Positions 15,058 to 28,149 are shown, numbered from the stretch's first letter. The stretch is DNA of 64,000 bases from Colocasia esculenta (GCA_014218235.1 CM024757.1:145961371-146025370), one strand, 5' to 3'. A program made the numbers and translations. Notes: a model not told the origin generated them from the letters alone.

Positions 15058-16560
15058 TACCTCCTTATGGACCAATTGCAATTCATCATTGACATCTGTA
15101 ATATGTGCTTGCTGATTATCCATCCTTTCCATCACTACTTTCATATGTGAATGCAGTTTTGACCTCTCTGTTTCTTCAAAGTGCTGCAAAGGAGACTTAT
15201 TAGTTTGGTGTGGAAGTTCCTCTTATTCTTCATGCTCTTCTTCTGCCATTCCTTCAATAGGTACATCTGTAGTAGCAGGTTCATGTGACTCCCCCTGAGC
15301 TAATGAGTCCTTACCTTTCTCAATTTGAGAATCTGGCAAATGCTTCCCCTTATTTGCTACCATTTCATTTGGATGTTCTTGTGCCTTACAATCTGCTCTG
15401 TTGACTTATTAAGATCCATATTGATGTTTTCTATTAGCTTCTCTAGTATAGTTTGGACAATTGTCCTAGGAGATGGAGCTGCAGGGACTTAGACTAACCA
15501 ATATGCTCATCTGGATACTAATTTCTTCCTCAATCTGTACACTTGTGTCCATACTACCTTCTATGTCATTTTATTCAATTGTATCAACCTCAAGTGCTTC
15601 TCTTCTTTCTTCTGATACACTTGGTACTTCTGGTGGAATTATGGGAGCTTGCTCCTCATCTGCTGCTTCTTTTGGTGCCACAATGATTGGTTCACCTTCT
15701 GGAGCAGAGTCTTTTACCCATACGCCATCACTGAGTACAAACCACTTTTCTTGAGATTAGTGGTGCTAATAAGTCTCCTCATCTTCTTCTCCAATTCCTC
15801 GGCCGCATCAATTTCAAAATACCTAAAAATCACTGTAAGGAAATGGGAGTTAGGTAACTGAACTGCAGTGCTACTCATTGAGTTCTGGACTTGAAGGGCT
15901 GCAACTTTTATCTTTTCAATCATGATATAGGCCATCTTCACTTTCTGGCCTTGTACTACCCAGAACATTAGGTCTGTGTCCCCTTGAGTTCAAGTGAAGA
16001 AACAAGCTCCTTTAGGCACCAATATCTGACTGACTATTAAGTGCAGAAGTTGGTTGTGAGCAGATAGTTGATTGATGTCAAGAAAACTATCTTTTAGATG
16101 ATATCTAGGTCCAATAATCCCTAGACCTTTCACATTGATATCGACTGTGTCCATGTACGTATGTCCCTGAGTAGAACACCCAAATAAAGTTGCCAACAAC
16201 TGTGGGGTGATTTCAATAAGTGTACCTTTGACAAATGAGGACAACTTGTTTTCCTCTTATGGTTGGAGACACACATAAAAAGCCTTCACCATTTCTGGGT
16301 AGGAGGACTCGGAGACAGTGCACAAGCAACTCCACTCCATCTTCTCTATAGTATTTACCAACTTTTCCATGCTCTTCTTGCTGAGGTCTAACAAATCCAC
16401 TCCTTTATTGCCACATACCTTGATTTTTAATGATTGAATCTTCTGATATTGAACTACGGTGAAGGACTCCTTGGAGAAATGCCCTAGATCTACTTGAACC
16501 ACTAGAAAAGGCCATGAAACGAGAGAAAAAGACATTTTTGGGATCGTATAGACCCAAGGA
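15058..16560 (-). pseudogene. N-terminal part of element A third ORF (plant transposon protein domain), left copy
   Basis: Three collinear open pieces on the minus strand (16535-16257, 16244-15990, 15968-15714) are separated by single stops. The first stop replaces a sense codon after ...FYVCLQP; the second is TGA where TGG would fit. The middle piece (FVKGTLIEITPQLLATLFG ... HNQLLHLIVSQILVPKG) resembles the 'putative plant transposon protein' domain common in extra ORFs of plant retroelements. Further on come acidic and coiled-coil-like sequence (ERMDNQQAHITDVNDELQ) before the Athila-like insertion at 15057. The position downstream of RNase H and the shared strand fit the envelope-like third ORF of some Sireviruses. 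The function of the product is unknown. Confidence 0.65.
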
Positions 16561-17045
16561 TAAAAACCCTCAACTTCCTGTTCTGATTAGGAGCAAGATC
16601 GCACAGGAGTGCGAGAGGGAAGGAGGCTTCAAACAAGGGTTCTGAGATTGCTCAAAGGATAAGAGGCGTAAAACAAAGTTAGGGATTGGTGGAGAGAGAG
16701 AAGGTCCTCTTCTTATAAAGGAATTAATCGCAAGAAGCTAAACGAGTCATATCAATTAGAGAATAGAAATACGTGACTCTTTCGATTACTGAAGAAGGGT
16801 ATATCGATTACTCAAGAAAAGTATATCGATTACTGAAGAGTTTTGAAATGACAGGAGAAGAGACATAGGCAACACATTAATTACTGAAGAGCTTTAATCT
16901 GTGTTCTGACTAGAGAAGGAGAACACTAAGGCCATCGATTATAGAAGAACATTTCAACGATTACTAAAGAAGATTTATGAATTGATTCACTATATACTCT
17001 GTGATTTTAATATATCTCAGTTTTTATAGATGTATCTTCTACAAA
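16561..17045 (-). other. Spacer between element A pol and third ORF
   Basis: Non-coding stretch of about 0.5 kb. It contains several degenerate copies of the motif ATCGATTACTGAAGA (16779-16990). The right arm begins, after the N gap, at the base matching 16810, so only part of this spacer is duplicated. No promoter can be assigned. Confidence 0.6.
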
Positions 17046-20000
17046 TTACACGTTCAATTCTCTTCTGAAAGAGGTGAATCTCTCTTCAGGTAGGACTTTT
17101 ATAAAGATGTCTGCTAACTGATTTGATGTGTCAATGAATGAGATGTCTATATTACCTTGAGCTACATGATCTCTAATAAAATAATACTTGACTTCAATGT
17201 GCTTGGTTTTGGAATGCTGTAATGGGTTCTTGGTGATATTTATGGCACTGGTGTTGTCACACAACAGGGGTATTGTCTTGATATTTAATCCATAATCCTC
17301 AAGTTGCTGCTTGATCCATAATAATTGAGTGCAACAACTCTCAGCAGCTACATATTCAACTTTAGCTATTGATAGGGCCACTAAGCTCTACTTCCTTGAT
17401 GACTAGGAGATCAAGCACTCTATAAGGAAATTGACAACAACCATTGATGTCTTTTCTATCCACTTTGTATCCAGCATAGTCAGCATCAGAATATCGAATT
17501 AACTCAGGTTTACATGATTTAGGGTACCACAATCCTAATTTAGATGTATTAGTTAGATACCTAAATATTCTTTTAACTAAATTAAATGAGATTCCTAGGG
17601 TCTGTTTGATATCTAGCACACATGCATACATTGAAAAAAATATCTAGTTTATACTAGCAGTTAAGTAGAGCAATGAGCCAATCATACCTCTATATTGTTT
17701 CTGATCTACTTTCTTACCTTGAGGATCATTGTCTAACCTGGTGGATGAGCTCCTTGGAGTAGACAAAGGCTAGACATTCTCAAATCTAGATTTCTTAAGT
17801 CTCTGACATATTTGGTTTGCTTGATATGGGTGGTTCTTTCCTTGCCTTGCTTGACTTGAAGTCCAAGAAAGTAATTTAACTACCCCATTATGCTTATTTC
17901 AAATTCTCCCTGCATTAATCTTCGAATACTTGTAAAGAGATTCATCAGTAACTCCAAAAATAATGTCATCAACAACATAAATTTACACAATTAATGTGTT
18001 TTATGAACATGATTTGATGAACAATGAGTAATCTACTTTTCCTCTAGTAAAACTATGATTTAGAGGAATGCACTTAGTCTTTCATACCAAGCTCTAGGTG
18101 TTTGTTCCAGACCATAAAGTGCCTTTTGCAATTTAAAAATATGATTGGAAATCTAGATCATCAAAACCTGGAGATTGTTCTACATAAACTTCCTCCTTGA
18201 TAAAACCTTTAAAAATATAGATTTTACATCTATTTGAAGTTTTAAATTCAATGCAGATGCATATGCAAATAAAATTAGAATAGCCTCAAGTCTAGCTACT
18301 GATGCATATGTTTCATCAAAATCTATGCCTTCCTCTTGGGAATAGCTTTGAGCTACCAACCTGACCTTGTTTCTAGTAACAACACCAGTTTCTTTCATTT
18401 TATTTCTAAACACCCATTCAGTGCCTATCATAAGATGGTCTGATGGTCTAGGCACAAGGGTCCAAATCTGGTTTCTCCTAAACTGATTTAGTTAATCTTG
18501 CATGACTAAAATTCAAGATTTATCAGTCAGTACCTCATTGACTGTCCTAGGCTCAATTTGAGAAACAATGCTAAGTAATCACAAGAATTACATTACTTCT
18601 GTCTGTATCCCTTGACTTGGATCACATATGATGTTTTCTTTGGGATGACCTTTTTGATATTTCCATTCCCTAGGAAGATCTTCATGAGTTGTCATTTTCC
18701 GCTAGATCCTCTAGAGGTGGTTCCTCTTTATCTTCTTTAAGGGTGACGACCTTTAGCTTTTCTACTATATCACTTGTTTCTCATTATCACTATCAATTTC
18801 TTTCCTCAAAGATGGGTTAGCCTCATCAAATATAGCATGAACAGTTTGCTCAATTAATAAAGTTTTTCTATTAAATACTCTATAACCTTTAGGTTTAGAA
18901 GTGTAGTCAAGAAATATACCTTCATCAGATTTTGCATCCAACTTACCCAGATTTGACTTATCATTGTTAAAAATTTAGCATTTATATACGAAGGGCTTGA
19001 GATGACTGACATTTGGTTTCCTATTCTTGTATAGTTCATATGCAGTCTTCTTCAGAATTTGTCTAATCATTGCTCTGTTGATTATGTAGCATGCTATGTT
19101 GATTGCTTCTGCCTAAAAGTATCTTAGCAGGTTGTATTCTAACAACATTGTCCTGACTATGTCCAATAAGGTTCTATTCTTCCTTTCAGCTATCTCATTT
19201 TACTGAGGGGTCCTTGGTACTGAAAAATTATGCACAATCCCTTGTTCTTTATAGATACTTATAAACTCCTTGTTTTGAAACTCTCCTCCGTGATATGTTC
19301 TGAGAGAAATAGTGCTGAATATTTGATCCTTTTGCACTAGTTTACTGAACATTATAAAAGCTTCGAATGTGTCATCTTTATTTGCTAAGAATGACATCCA
19401 TGTGAACCTTGAAAAGTCCTCAACAATGACAAATCCATAATTTTTGCCTCCCGAACATGTTGTAGGCATTGAACCAAATAAGTCCATATGAAGCAGCTCT
19501 AATGGCTTGGTGGTGATGACAATTGTCTTTGATTTGAAGGATGCCTTGGCATATTTTCCTTTGGCACAAGGTCCACAAACTCTATCAAGTCTTGCACTAA
19601 TTTTTGGTAACCTTCTATCAAGTCATGCTTGATAAGTTTTCTAATTCCATCCATACTAACATGACCTAGTCTCCTATGCTAGAGTTTTGCATTTTGATCC
19701 TTACTAGCTGCCAAGCAAATATCCTGTCCTTTTAAGTCTTCCAAGTATAATACATACAAGTTCTTTTCTCTATGAGCTTCAAAGACAATTTCACCTTCCT
19801 TGATGATCAAACATCTTGATTCTTTAAATTTGACCTGATATCCCTTGTCGCAGAGCTGGCTTATGCTTGTGAGATTGTGCTTCAATCCTTTGACACATAG
19901 AACTTCTTCAATTAAATTATTCTCTTGCTGCCTACTATGCCACATCCATGACTGTCCCTTTTCCCTATATCCATATGTGACTGCCTTCTTCTGATTTGAT

Positions 20001-20250
20001 TGAATGAATAGGCTCATGTCACTGGATGCTCTAAGGCTAACCTACAAGAAAATCATTGAGATTTAAGTACACAAATTCTTTTGGGTCTTTGAAGGTTAGT
20101 TTCATAGTAAGCTTTCTTGGGAATCCATTTTAGATGCTTTGTTGTGCAGTTTCTTATACTATGTTCTAGTTTGTTACAGTGTAAGCAACATGTAATATTT
20201 ATGTTATTTTGATTATTCATTTTAATTCTATTTTTAACATATTGCTTTCT
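17046..20250 (-). pseudogene. Element A pol: GAG-pre-integrase, integrase, reverse transcriptase, RNase H (broken)
   Basis: Ty1/copia domain order on the minus strand. GAG-pre-integrase lies at 20017-19679 (CVKGLKHNLTSISQLCDKGY), with the HRRLGH-like region just after. The integrase core is at 19487-19200 (HMDLFGSM, then RTYHGGEF). Reverse transcriptase begins at 18455-18180 (TEWVFRNKMKE ... QEEGIDFDETYA), and the catalytic block is near 17976-17965. RNase H spans 17631-17046 (SDADYAG, EYVAAESC, CDNTSAI, FRRELNV). Many frameshifts and stops make it non-functional. The second integrase aspartate is a tyrosine (TAT), a stop lies just before the RT active site, and the YVDD motif has an extra valine codon. 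The order with integrase before RT marks copia, and the gag and third ORF point to Sirevirus. Confidence 0.92.
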
Positions 20251-20576
20251 TATTTTTTGTTAATATAATTGCCTTTCGATATGAGTTTTGGCATGAGATA
20301 TGTTTCAAAATATATTATTATCTCTTCATTTTTAGGTGGTGTGTAACCTACACCACATTTCTTCTTACCACTTCTTCTTGCTCCTTTTCGAATTAAGGAT
20401 GATTTTCCGTTAGTAAGTTTTTCTAAAGTAGATTTTAGATAATTGTTATCTTTTGTTAGAATCTTTATTTCTTCATTTAATTCCTTTACAATGTATTGCT
20501 TTCTATATATTCAATCTACTATTTTTTCTTTTAGATCTTCACATACTAGAATATTTCTTTATCTTTGTTCTTCAAT

Positions 20577-21816
20577 TTATTTTTCAAATTGCTCAATTTT
20601 AGATTTCAGATCACTATTAGTGTTTTCTAAGCATGCAAAGTTTTTCTTTAATAGTCTTAGTTTCTTAGATACATCTTTATACTTTTCATACAATTCATTG
20701 AATGCTTCTTCTAAATTATCATCATCATAATCTGAACATGAATCAAAAGAAGTGTCTGAAGTTACCTTGTCATCGAAGTTTGTCATTAAGGCAAGGTTGG
20801 CCGTCTCTTCTGTTCATATGAGTTTGTGTCTTTAGTTGAACTATCTTTATTACTCCATGCTACTGCCATGGCCTTCTTCTTATATTTCTTGAACTTTCTT
20901 GAAAGCTCCTTCTTCTTGTGTTCTTTCTTTTTAAGTTTTGAACAATCTGTCTTTATGTGTCTTGGTTGCTTACATTCATAGTAGATAGGTTCTTGTCTTT
21001 AATTGCCTTGTCCTTTTTAAAGAACTTTCTTCTAGATTTAAATTTTTTCTTAGCTAGGATTCTTTACAGTCATCTTGACAGGAGGGCTTCTTCATCACTA
21101 TCTATTTCACTACTTTCATCAGTGGTGGCTTTATCTATGCTTTCTTCTATCTTGAATGCATTGATTATCTTCTTCTTTGTTAAACTTTCTCCTAATCTCT
21201 CCATGTTAATCTTATGAGCCATCACAGACCTAATGAGCTTTTCAAGTGACATTGTTGAGAGATCATTAGCTTCTTCTATAATTGTGACCTTAGGAGTCCA
21301 CTGGTTTGGCAAGGATCGTAATATATTACTTACCATGTCACCAACAACATACTTCTTTCCTAGTACAACTAATTCATTTGTAATGTCTGTAAATCTGCTA
21401 TACATTTGAGTGATGGTTTCTACTGATTGCATCTGAATTTCTCATACCGAGTTACCAAAATATCTATTCTAGTTTCCTTGACTTTGTCATTCCCTTTCGT
21501 AGGTAAGCTTTAGCTTATCCCACATTTCCTTTGCTAATGAACATGCATAAATTCTATTGAACTCCTTTTTGGATAAAGAACAACACAAAATACTCTTAGC
21601 CTTATTATTTAGAGATAGTAGTTTCTTGTCGTCGCCAGCCCATTCTTTCTTGGGTTTTGATATTTTGAGGTCACCATCTTCAATGATGCTCCATATATGA
21701 TAATTAAATACTTGAAGGAAGAACTCCATTCTTGTCTTCCAATAATTGTAGTCTTCACCATCAAACAATGGTGGTTTGTTGACAGATTGACCTTCAACAT
21801 AACCTTGGACTGCCAT
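20577..21816 (-). pseudogene. Element A gag (broken)
   Basis: The likely start is ATG at 21816 (MAVQGYVEGQSVNKPPLFDG), just inside the primer site. 21816-21487 and 21432-21070 carry the copia gag (DUF4219/UBN2-type) sequence with YNYWKTRMEFFLQ, SMQSVETITQMYSRF-like and LPNQWTPKVTIIEEA blocks, split by a frameshift. A single zinc-knuckle region (C-X2-C, in a lysine-rich setting) follows near 20970-20900. An acidic and coiled-coil segment lies at 20786-20577 (DDNLEEAFNELYEKYKDVSKKL). The gag of element B at 36821 has the same opening, so both elements are close relatives. Confidence 0.88.
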
Positions 21817-21865
21817 TGATCTTTGCCTTTAGATCGTTAGATCTTCTAATTTTTGAAAGACACAT

Positions 21866-21876
21866 CTCTGCTACCA
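21866..21876 (-). other. Primer binding site of element A
   Basis: The minus strand reads TGGTAGCAGAG, one base different from the TGGTATCAGAG site complementary to initiator tRNA-Met. It starts two bases after the LTR end. Element B has the exact sequence with the same spacing (36761-36772). Confidence 0.85.
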
Positions 21877-21878
21877 CT

Positions 21879-24187
21879 TGTTGGCCCAGGTAGCAAGGCC
21901 AAAGGGGGTGGGGTGAAGGTAAATGGGTTTCCATATATGTTTCTGAACATATAAAGCTTGAACACTAAGATATAAGGGTTAGTGTTAATGTGCAACGGAA
22001 ATAAATAAAAGCAATCACACAAGAAGACATAAGATTTATCCTAGTTCAGCACTGAGATACACCTCAGGCTTACGTCCAGTCCCCAAGCAACAACTTGGAA
22101 TTCCACTACCTAAGGGTATAGTCTCCCTTATGGACAATTACACCAAGCAGCAGCTGGTCTTCTCTTCAACCCGAAGAGGCACTAACACCCTGATAACATA
22201 GGTCTTCCCTTCAACCCAGAAGGGGCAATCCCACCCAGCTCACAGGCTGATCTTCCCTTAAACAAGGGGTAAAGACACCCACATCACAGGCTGGTCTTCT
22301 CTCCTCACAAGAAGAGGAACAACATAAGTCTCAAGGAGATTGCAAAGGTCCCTAGACCAAGCCCAAGATAAGCACAAGTGCGGCTTGATCTGAGACAACA
22401 CTATCTCTCTCTAAAGGAATATTACAAGAAGAACATAGAGAGAGATAGAGAGATGAAGAAACTTGGAGGATGATGTCTTGAACACTTATGCTTTATTTTC
22501 TAGTTGATGAGAGATGTCAGCGTTGGTGTGCTCTCTAGGGCTTTTTTTTTTTAAAAAATCTTTCTCCGGCAGTTGTATTTTGTCATAGCATCCACTCCTT
22601 CTATTTATGTACTCATGAAGGATCTATCTATTGATACGTCCGTTGAATCTGTATTCTAGGTTTCTTGCAGATATCTAGGGAGTTGAAGGATCTGTTGGGG
22701 TCTTGCTCAACATCAGCATGTGTATGACTTCAAGATTGCTGTGTCTAACTTTTGCCTTCAAGAGAGTACCAGATACCTGCTCACATTTAAATCACGAAGG
22801 GAGTGGTGTTAGGTAAGAGAGACACATCAGTCACACCCATACATTTTCGATAGGAGCCCACAAATCTGGATGACGCCTAGCTATTTTGGGTAGCTTCTTT
22901 TCTATCTTCCAGAAAAGAAGGGTTCTTTAGAAGCATGCATAAGATAAGACATGAGCTATGCTTGAAAAGTGGTACGGTACCTACTACATTTAATGTTAGA
23001 ATATGTCATAAAAAATTTGAAATGAAACAAGTTTGCATGCCAAAACATTTTTACAGAATAATCGTGAGGGAAGGTGAAGGCAATTGATATCAATAAGTTA
23101 CTTGATCACTAATCGGAGTGAGTTACGTCACTAATCAAAAGTGAATATGACAAGAATACAATAATCGGTATATCATGGAGTAAGTAATCACTAATCGATA
23201 GTTAAATAACACAAATCGATGGCTCATAGGTCAAATGATCACTAATCGGAATAACATTTGACTGGTATCAATAACCGATAGCAAAATAACACTAATCAAA
23301 ATAGAGTGGAGTAAGTGTTCAATAATTGGAATGAGATTGGTCACTAATCGAAAATAGTGGTTACTAATCGATAGAATAAAAGGCAAGTAGTTAGTAATCA
23401 CAACAAATCACAAACAACACTAATTGATTTGTTGTTCACTAATTAGAACAAATTACAACATAAATCGATAGAATATAAATTAATCGAAACAAGTTATAAC
23501 ATCAATCGATAGAATATACACTAATCTTTATAACATCAATTGATAGAATATACACTAATCAGAACAAGTTATAACATCAATCGATAGAATATACATTAAT
23601 CGGAACAAGTTATAACATCAATCGATATGTTTGGTTAGTAATTGAAAGAATCTTTTCTTCAGGAGTCGATTGGTCACTTAAATAGTAATCAAAACAAACA
23701 TTGTTCACTAATCGATAGGAAGTTTAGTCACTAATCGATACGGACTTAAAAAATTTTTCTTGAAAGGAATAATATAGAATAAACTTGAGCCTTTTTGGAA
23801 TACCTATAGTGATGATCATTGGAGCCATTTTATTAATATTATTTTTCTGTTGACAGACTTAATGAAAAATGGATGGAAATATTTGTTGATCACAATAAAG
23901 CAAAATATCATCAAGATTCATTAAGAAATAGATAGACATAGATCAACAAGACTGAGAAAATAAGTATGTGTCGACACATGATTTTCACAAGTTGATACTT
24001 GTGCTACACAGGTCGACACCTATGCATCATCTGTCGACACGCAACTTACAAAGTATTATAATGCGTTTGAACAAATGAGAACAATTATTATGATGATATT
24101 TATTTAAAGTATTAATATTAAATACATACAATTTGAGATTTTTGTTATCATCAAAATACATATTAGAAGGAGATAAAAGGTTCAACA
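21879..24187 (-). mobile_element. 5' LTR of Sirevirus element A
   Basis: 2309 bp, starting TGTTGAAC at 24187 and ending CCAACA at 21879 on the minus strand. It pairs with 59780-62055 at roughly 90% identity by eye. It contains a long run of degenerate ATCGATTAGTGA-type repeats (about 23095-23745) and a pyrimidine-rich leader. The outer flank tagcc (24188-24192) is the complement of ggcta at 62056-62060. Confidence 0.92.
23095..23745 (-). repeat. ATCGATTAGTGA-type degenerate array in element A 5' LTR
   Basis: Dozens of imperfect copies of a unit around CACTAATCGATAG (plus strand), separated by variable spacers of roughly 15-35 bases. The sister LTR has the same array at about 60230-60870. Spacing is irregular, so it is not a classic satellite; repeated regulatory or packaging sites are possible. 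Confidence 0.8.
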
Positions 24188-24192
24188 TAGCC
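24188..24192. repeat. Target-site duplication of element A (5' side)
   Basis: Bases tagcc outside the 5' LTR are the complement of ggcta just outside the 3' LTR at 62056-62060. The agreement links the two distant LTRs as ends of one insertion. Confidence 0.8.
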
Positions 24193-25125
24193 GACTAACA
24201 TGTTTCCTCTGCGATCCTCCTAACATCAATATCTATCGGAGAAGAAGAGGTTGCCATTGAAACGTGTAGAGGGAGAGCGATAATGAGAGCAGGAAAGAGT
24301 GGGACAAAGAGCGAGAGTGACAGAAGAGAGGGAGAGATGATGGCGGATGTCCTGGAACAAGAGGAACAATGAAGGAATTAAAGCGTCAGAGCATGACGGT
24401 TCCATGTCATGATGACATTTTCCATAAACGTGCACCAATGGCGGCAACATGTTCCCCCGAGCTTGAACCACCCGATTCACCTGGTCCAAACATCCTGTCC
24501 CCCAGCATGACGATTCCTGCCAAATCCTCCCCCCCATTGAAGACTTCTACCACCATGTTTTATCTCCCCAATTAAAGCAAGCTCCCACCTGCATGAAGGC
24601 AACCCTCTTTATCCCAACTTTTCACTCAGAAGGCAACACTCTCTGCTGCAAGGGAAGAAAGGAAACAAATGTAATCGAAGCATTGTGCAATGGAATAGCC
24701 ACATGCAACTCATTCTTTTATTTTCTTTTCTATTATTTTCTTTTTTTGATTCCTTTAATTTCATTTATTTCAAAGGCAATGGATCAACTTCCTGCAAGTT
24801 GCTGCTTTGGCGATCAAAGTATTATCTTCTTCGTACTTAGAGACATGAGATTGTGTTCTATATGTGAAAGGGTTTCTCAAAGATGAGGACTAAAAAATGG
24901 AGGCGACGGAGCTCAATTCCATTCTACTGTGTTTTGAGGAACAAATTTCTCAACTGTTGCAATTTGATTGTGATTGGGAAACGATGTTCGACCTTCACAC
25001 TCTATAACAAAACTCAATGATTAACTTATAGGTTCAATGGGTAGACCATATGCTAATGAGTTCTCAACCAACTGATTAGACACAAACCACCATGGTCGAC
25101 GTTACTGGGCCTTTAAACATGTAGG
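24193..25125. other. Flank of element A without a recognised gene
   Basis: Unique-looking, moderately GC-rich sequence. Short frames on both strands (24226-24537 minus, 24369-24575 plus, 24593-24886 plus) show no motif I recognise and no supporting start or splice context. It could be a fragment of a host gene or part of the neighbouring MULE. Confidence 0.4.
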
Positions 25126-25760
25126 TAGCTTCCCACCAGAATGAACTAAAATTCAACCTTTTTTTTACTATTAATGTTACTTCACAGAATGTTTTTACTA
25201 TTAACGTGCATGATCTTCTACTATAACACAGTCCTTTTTTAACGTTAAGCATCCATTCTTTAACTCTCACAAATATTTATTTTAACATCCCTCGCCCTTT
25301 ACTTTAACTCACTACAACATAAACTTTAACGTTCGGCTGGGCCTTCTAGCATGTTAAGTGAATAGTTAACCTAACTTTAAGTACTTTAACTATGAAGAAT
25401 GATCATTTTATATTGTTTGAAAATTTACTTTAACATCCAATACTATTTCATTGATAAAATATAACATTTACTTTATGTAAATGGAACATTACTTTAACTT
25501 TATAAAATAGTTACTTTATATCCCTCGACCATTTACTTTAACTTAGAGTGACAATCACTTTATATACTTCAAACATTTACCTTAACTCAGTAGAACATTA
25601 ACTTTAACATTACATCGATTATTGGTAATCAATAAGCACCTCTTTAGACAATTACTTTAATGTAATAGTGCACTTTTTTTATATACTTTGAACACTTACT
25701 TTAACACAATAGAACTTTTTCTTTAACTCCATATAACTAGTAATAAATAAGAACCCCTTC
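25126..25760. repeat. ACTTTAAC-type degenerate repeat, upstream of MULE
   Basis: Many copies of TTACTTTAAC, ACTTTAACGT and similar words separated by 15-35 bases of AT-rich sequence. The same motif fills the MULE intron at 27128-27484 and the 3' flank at 28150-29150. Confidence 0.8.
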
Positions 25761-25857
25761 CTTAACGTTAGGTGAACCATGCATGTTGTAGGCCCTCCTC
25801 ATCTCACATCTACTCCGATGGCGGGAAAAGAAAACAATTAATGCATCAGGTGGCAAT

Positions 25858-28000
25858 TTGACAATGTATGAGGAGGAACCACTTGAAATGACAACTATTG
25901 AATCCACTCTGTCTATATGTACCGTAGGCCAAGTGTTTAGGAACAAAGATCATTTGCAACTGGAGTTAACTAATTACGCAATAAGACAAGGATTCAATTG
26001 GAAATATTTGAAAAATGACCCCATCCGCTTAACAGGAAAGTGCAAGGACCATGAATGCAAATGGCGTCTTCATGTATCTATTATTCTTGATACACAAGAG
26101 TTTGTCATTAAGACAATAAACAACGTACACACATGTGGATGTGACATTATGAGGCAAGGCCATCTCAGGACGTCAAAGAAGTGGGTGTCAAGCATTGTGA
26201 AGCTGAAACTAATGACACACACATGTACAGAGAGTCTGATGTGAAGTGTGATATACGCCGATAACGTGGCATCATTGTACCTTACCATTAGGTATGTTTC
26301 GCCACTACGTTCATACTTTAACCAGGCTACTCCTATACTTTAACTTAATCTTTTGAGTTCTTATTCTCTATCCTTATATTTATCTGGAGACTTATTTTAA
26401 ATCATTTACAATATTACTTTAATACAATCATATGTGTACTTTAAACAACAAGCTTGGCGGGGTAGAGACGAAGACATATGAACAAGCTATGATATGCTAT
26501 TGTGGTACAACCAACGTGCTATAGATACAAATCTGAGAACCATCGTTGACCATCAAGTTGAAGTGGAGACACAATGTTTTAAGCTTTACTTCTTGTGCTT
26601 TGGTGCATGTGCGTATGGATATGAAGTTGGATGTAGGCCCATACTCTTCCTAGATGCAACTCATATCAAACATAGATTATATAGAGTAATACTTGCAGCT
26701 AGTGCTTTAAACGGAAACAACGAACTCTACACCATAGTGTATGCCATAGCTGATGTGGAAACTCATGACAACTTGCTTTGGTTTCTTACAAACCTCAAGA
26801 AAGCACTCCTATCAGATAGAACAACTATCTTTATCTCAGATAGGGGAAAGGGTCTAAAGGAAGCAATTCTAGCAATATTCCCAACCATCACAATGCCTAT
26901 TGTTTTCAGCACATCACTCAAAACTTCAACGACCAAGCTGCGGGAAAGTGTAGGCCCACAATGAAGAAGTTGCTTGTCAAAATCCTTAAGAGGATTGTCT
27001 ATGCTGTAACTGAACACGAATATGCTGCAGCAATGAGGGCCATGGAACTGCAATCTCTGGAAGCTAAGCAATGTGTGCTCCAAAACGATGTTGATCACTG
27101 GTCACATGCACTCTTCCCGGAACAGAGGTTAGCCTTCTATATTTCTTTAACAATCTGCATAATCTATGACATGTGTAATTATTACTTTAAAGCATTTCAA
27201 CTCTTTCCTTAAACCATTCAAACTTACACTTTAATTCCTATCTTTAGTTACTTTAAGTCTCTCACACTAACTCGCCATCATACAAACTTTACTTACTTCT
27301 AAGTTTTAGTTCAACTTAATAGTTAATTTTTACTTTAAGTCATGACAAAAGTGAATTTAACTCCCACATACATTAACTCAACATCCCATATACTTTAAGC
27401 ACTTAAAAATTCTACTTTAACTATTTCTAATTTATATTTTAATTCTTGTCAATAGTGACATAATTCTCAATCATTTTATCACAGGTTTGGCGAGTTGTAC
27501 TCCAATCTCGCTGGGTCGTTCAATGCTTGGATACTGGATACACAAACTCTGCCCATTCTTCACATGGTCAACAAAATCAGAGTGCAAATCTTACAAATGG
27601 TTGCTAATAGGAAAGATCCTCATGAGTCATTGGACCATCCATTTTGCCCCAAAGTGCAAAAAGTGATCGCTCAGAACATAAATGAGAGAAGAACCTTGGT
27701 AGTAAGGGAATCAGATGGAAACCTATACGTAGTCATTGAAAATGTCAAGGCATACACTGTCGACCTACATCATCAATCTTGCTCCTAAGTTATTTGCAGC
27801 TTCAACAGATTCCTTGCAAACATGTATGTACTGTAATAGCCTGCAACGGAGAGTCGGTATCTGGATACGTATCGCCATTTTACAACAAGGAGATGTACAA
27901 GGTTGCATATCAACAAAAGATTTCAATCAATCCCAACATTTGACATGCCAGATCCCCGTTAGTGAAGAAGTTGCCTAGCATACCCAAAAGAAGCGAATAC
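25858..28000 (+). pseudogene. Mutator-like (MULE) transposase, decayed
   Basis: DNA transposase of the MuDR class. 25858-26240 carries the MuDR DNA-binding region (VGQVFRNKDHLQLELTNYAI ... GKCKDHECKWRLHV). 26494-26964 carries the catalytic domain with FLDATHIK and FISDRGKGL (two of the acidic catalytic positions), then a CFQHITQNF block after a frameshift near 26895. Exon sequence continues at 26961-27127 and, across an intron, at 27485-27788 (FGELYSNLAGSFNAWI, the usual MULE block). A SWIM-type zinc finger remnant (IPCKHVCTVIA) lies near 27800-27850 in another frame. Several frameshifts and stops show it is inactive. No terminal inverted repeats were found. Confidence 0.85.
27128..27484 (+). 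other. Intron of MULE transposase filled with ACTTTAA repeats
   Basis: The donor is CAGAG|GTTAGC and the acceptor ATCACAG|GTTTGG. Removing it joins ...FPEQR to FGELYSN in frame, as in related transposases. Its interior consists largely of TACTTTAA and related words, the same repeat that surrounds the gene. Splice sites are inferred from sequence only. Confidence 0.7.
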
Positions 28001-28149
28001 GTTCAAGGGGAGAAGTGGAACATGTATACATTTGTTCTAGATGTAAAGAGACGGATTACAATAAAAGATCATGTAACAACCCCATACAATATGATGAATG
28101 AACTAAGTTCCTACATCTGTTACCAATATACATCTCATGTCAAGAGTAA

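Noticed and set aside
20443..21217. Plus-strand frames of 86-95 codons, rich in S, F and L
   Set aside because: They are antisense shadows of the lysine/glutamate-rich gag region of element A.
23095..23745. Repeat array as a possible CRISPR or centromeric satellite
   Set aside because: Units are degenerate with irregular spacing, lie inside an LTR, and the setting is a plant retrotransposon.
24226..24886. Possible host gene next to element A
   Set aside because: Frames on both strands are short, lack known motifs and have no coherent splice pattern, so no gene is called.
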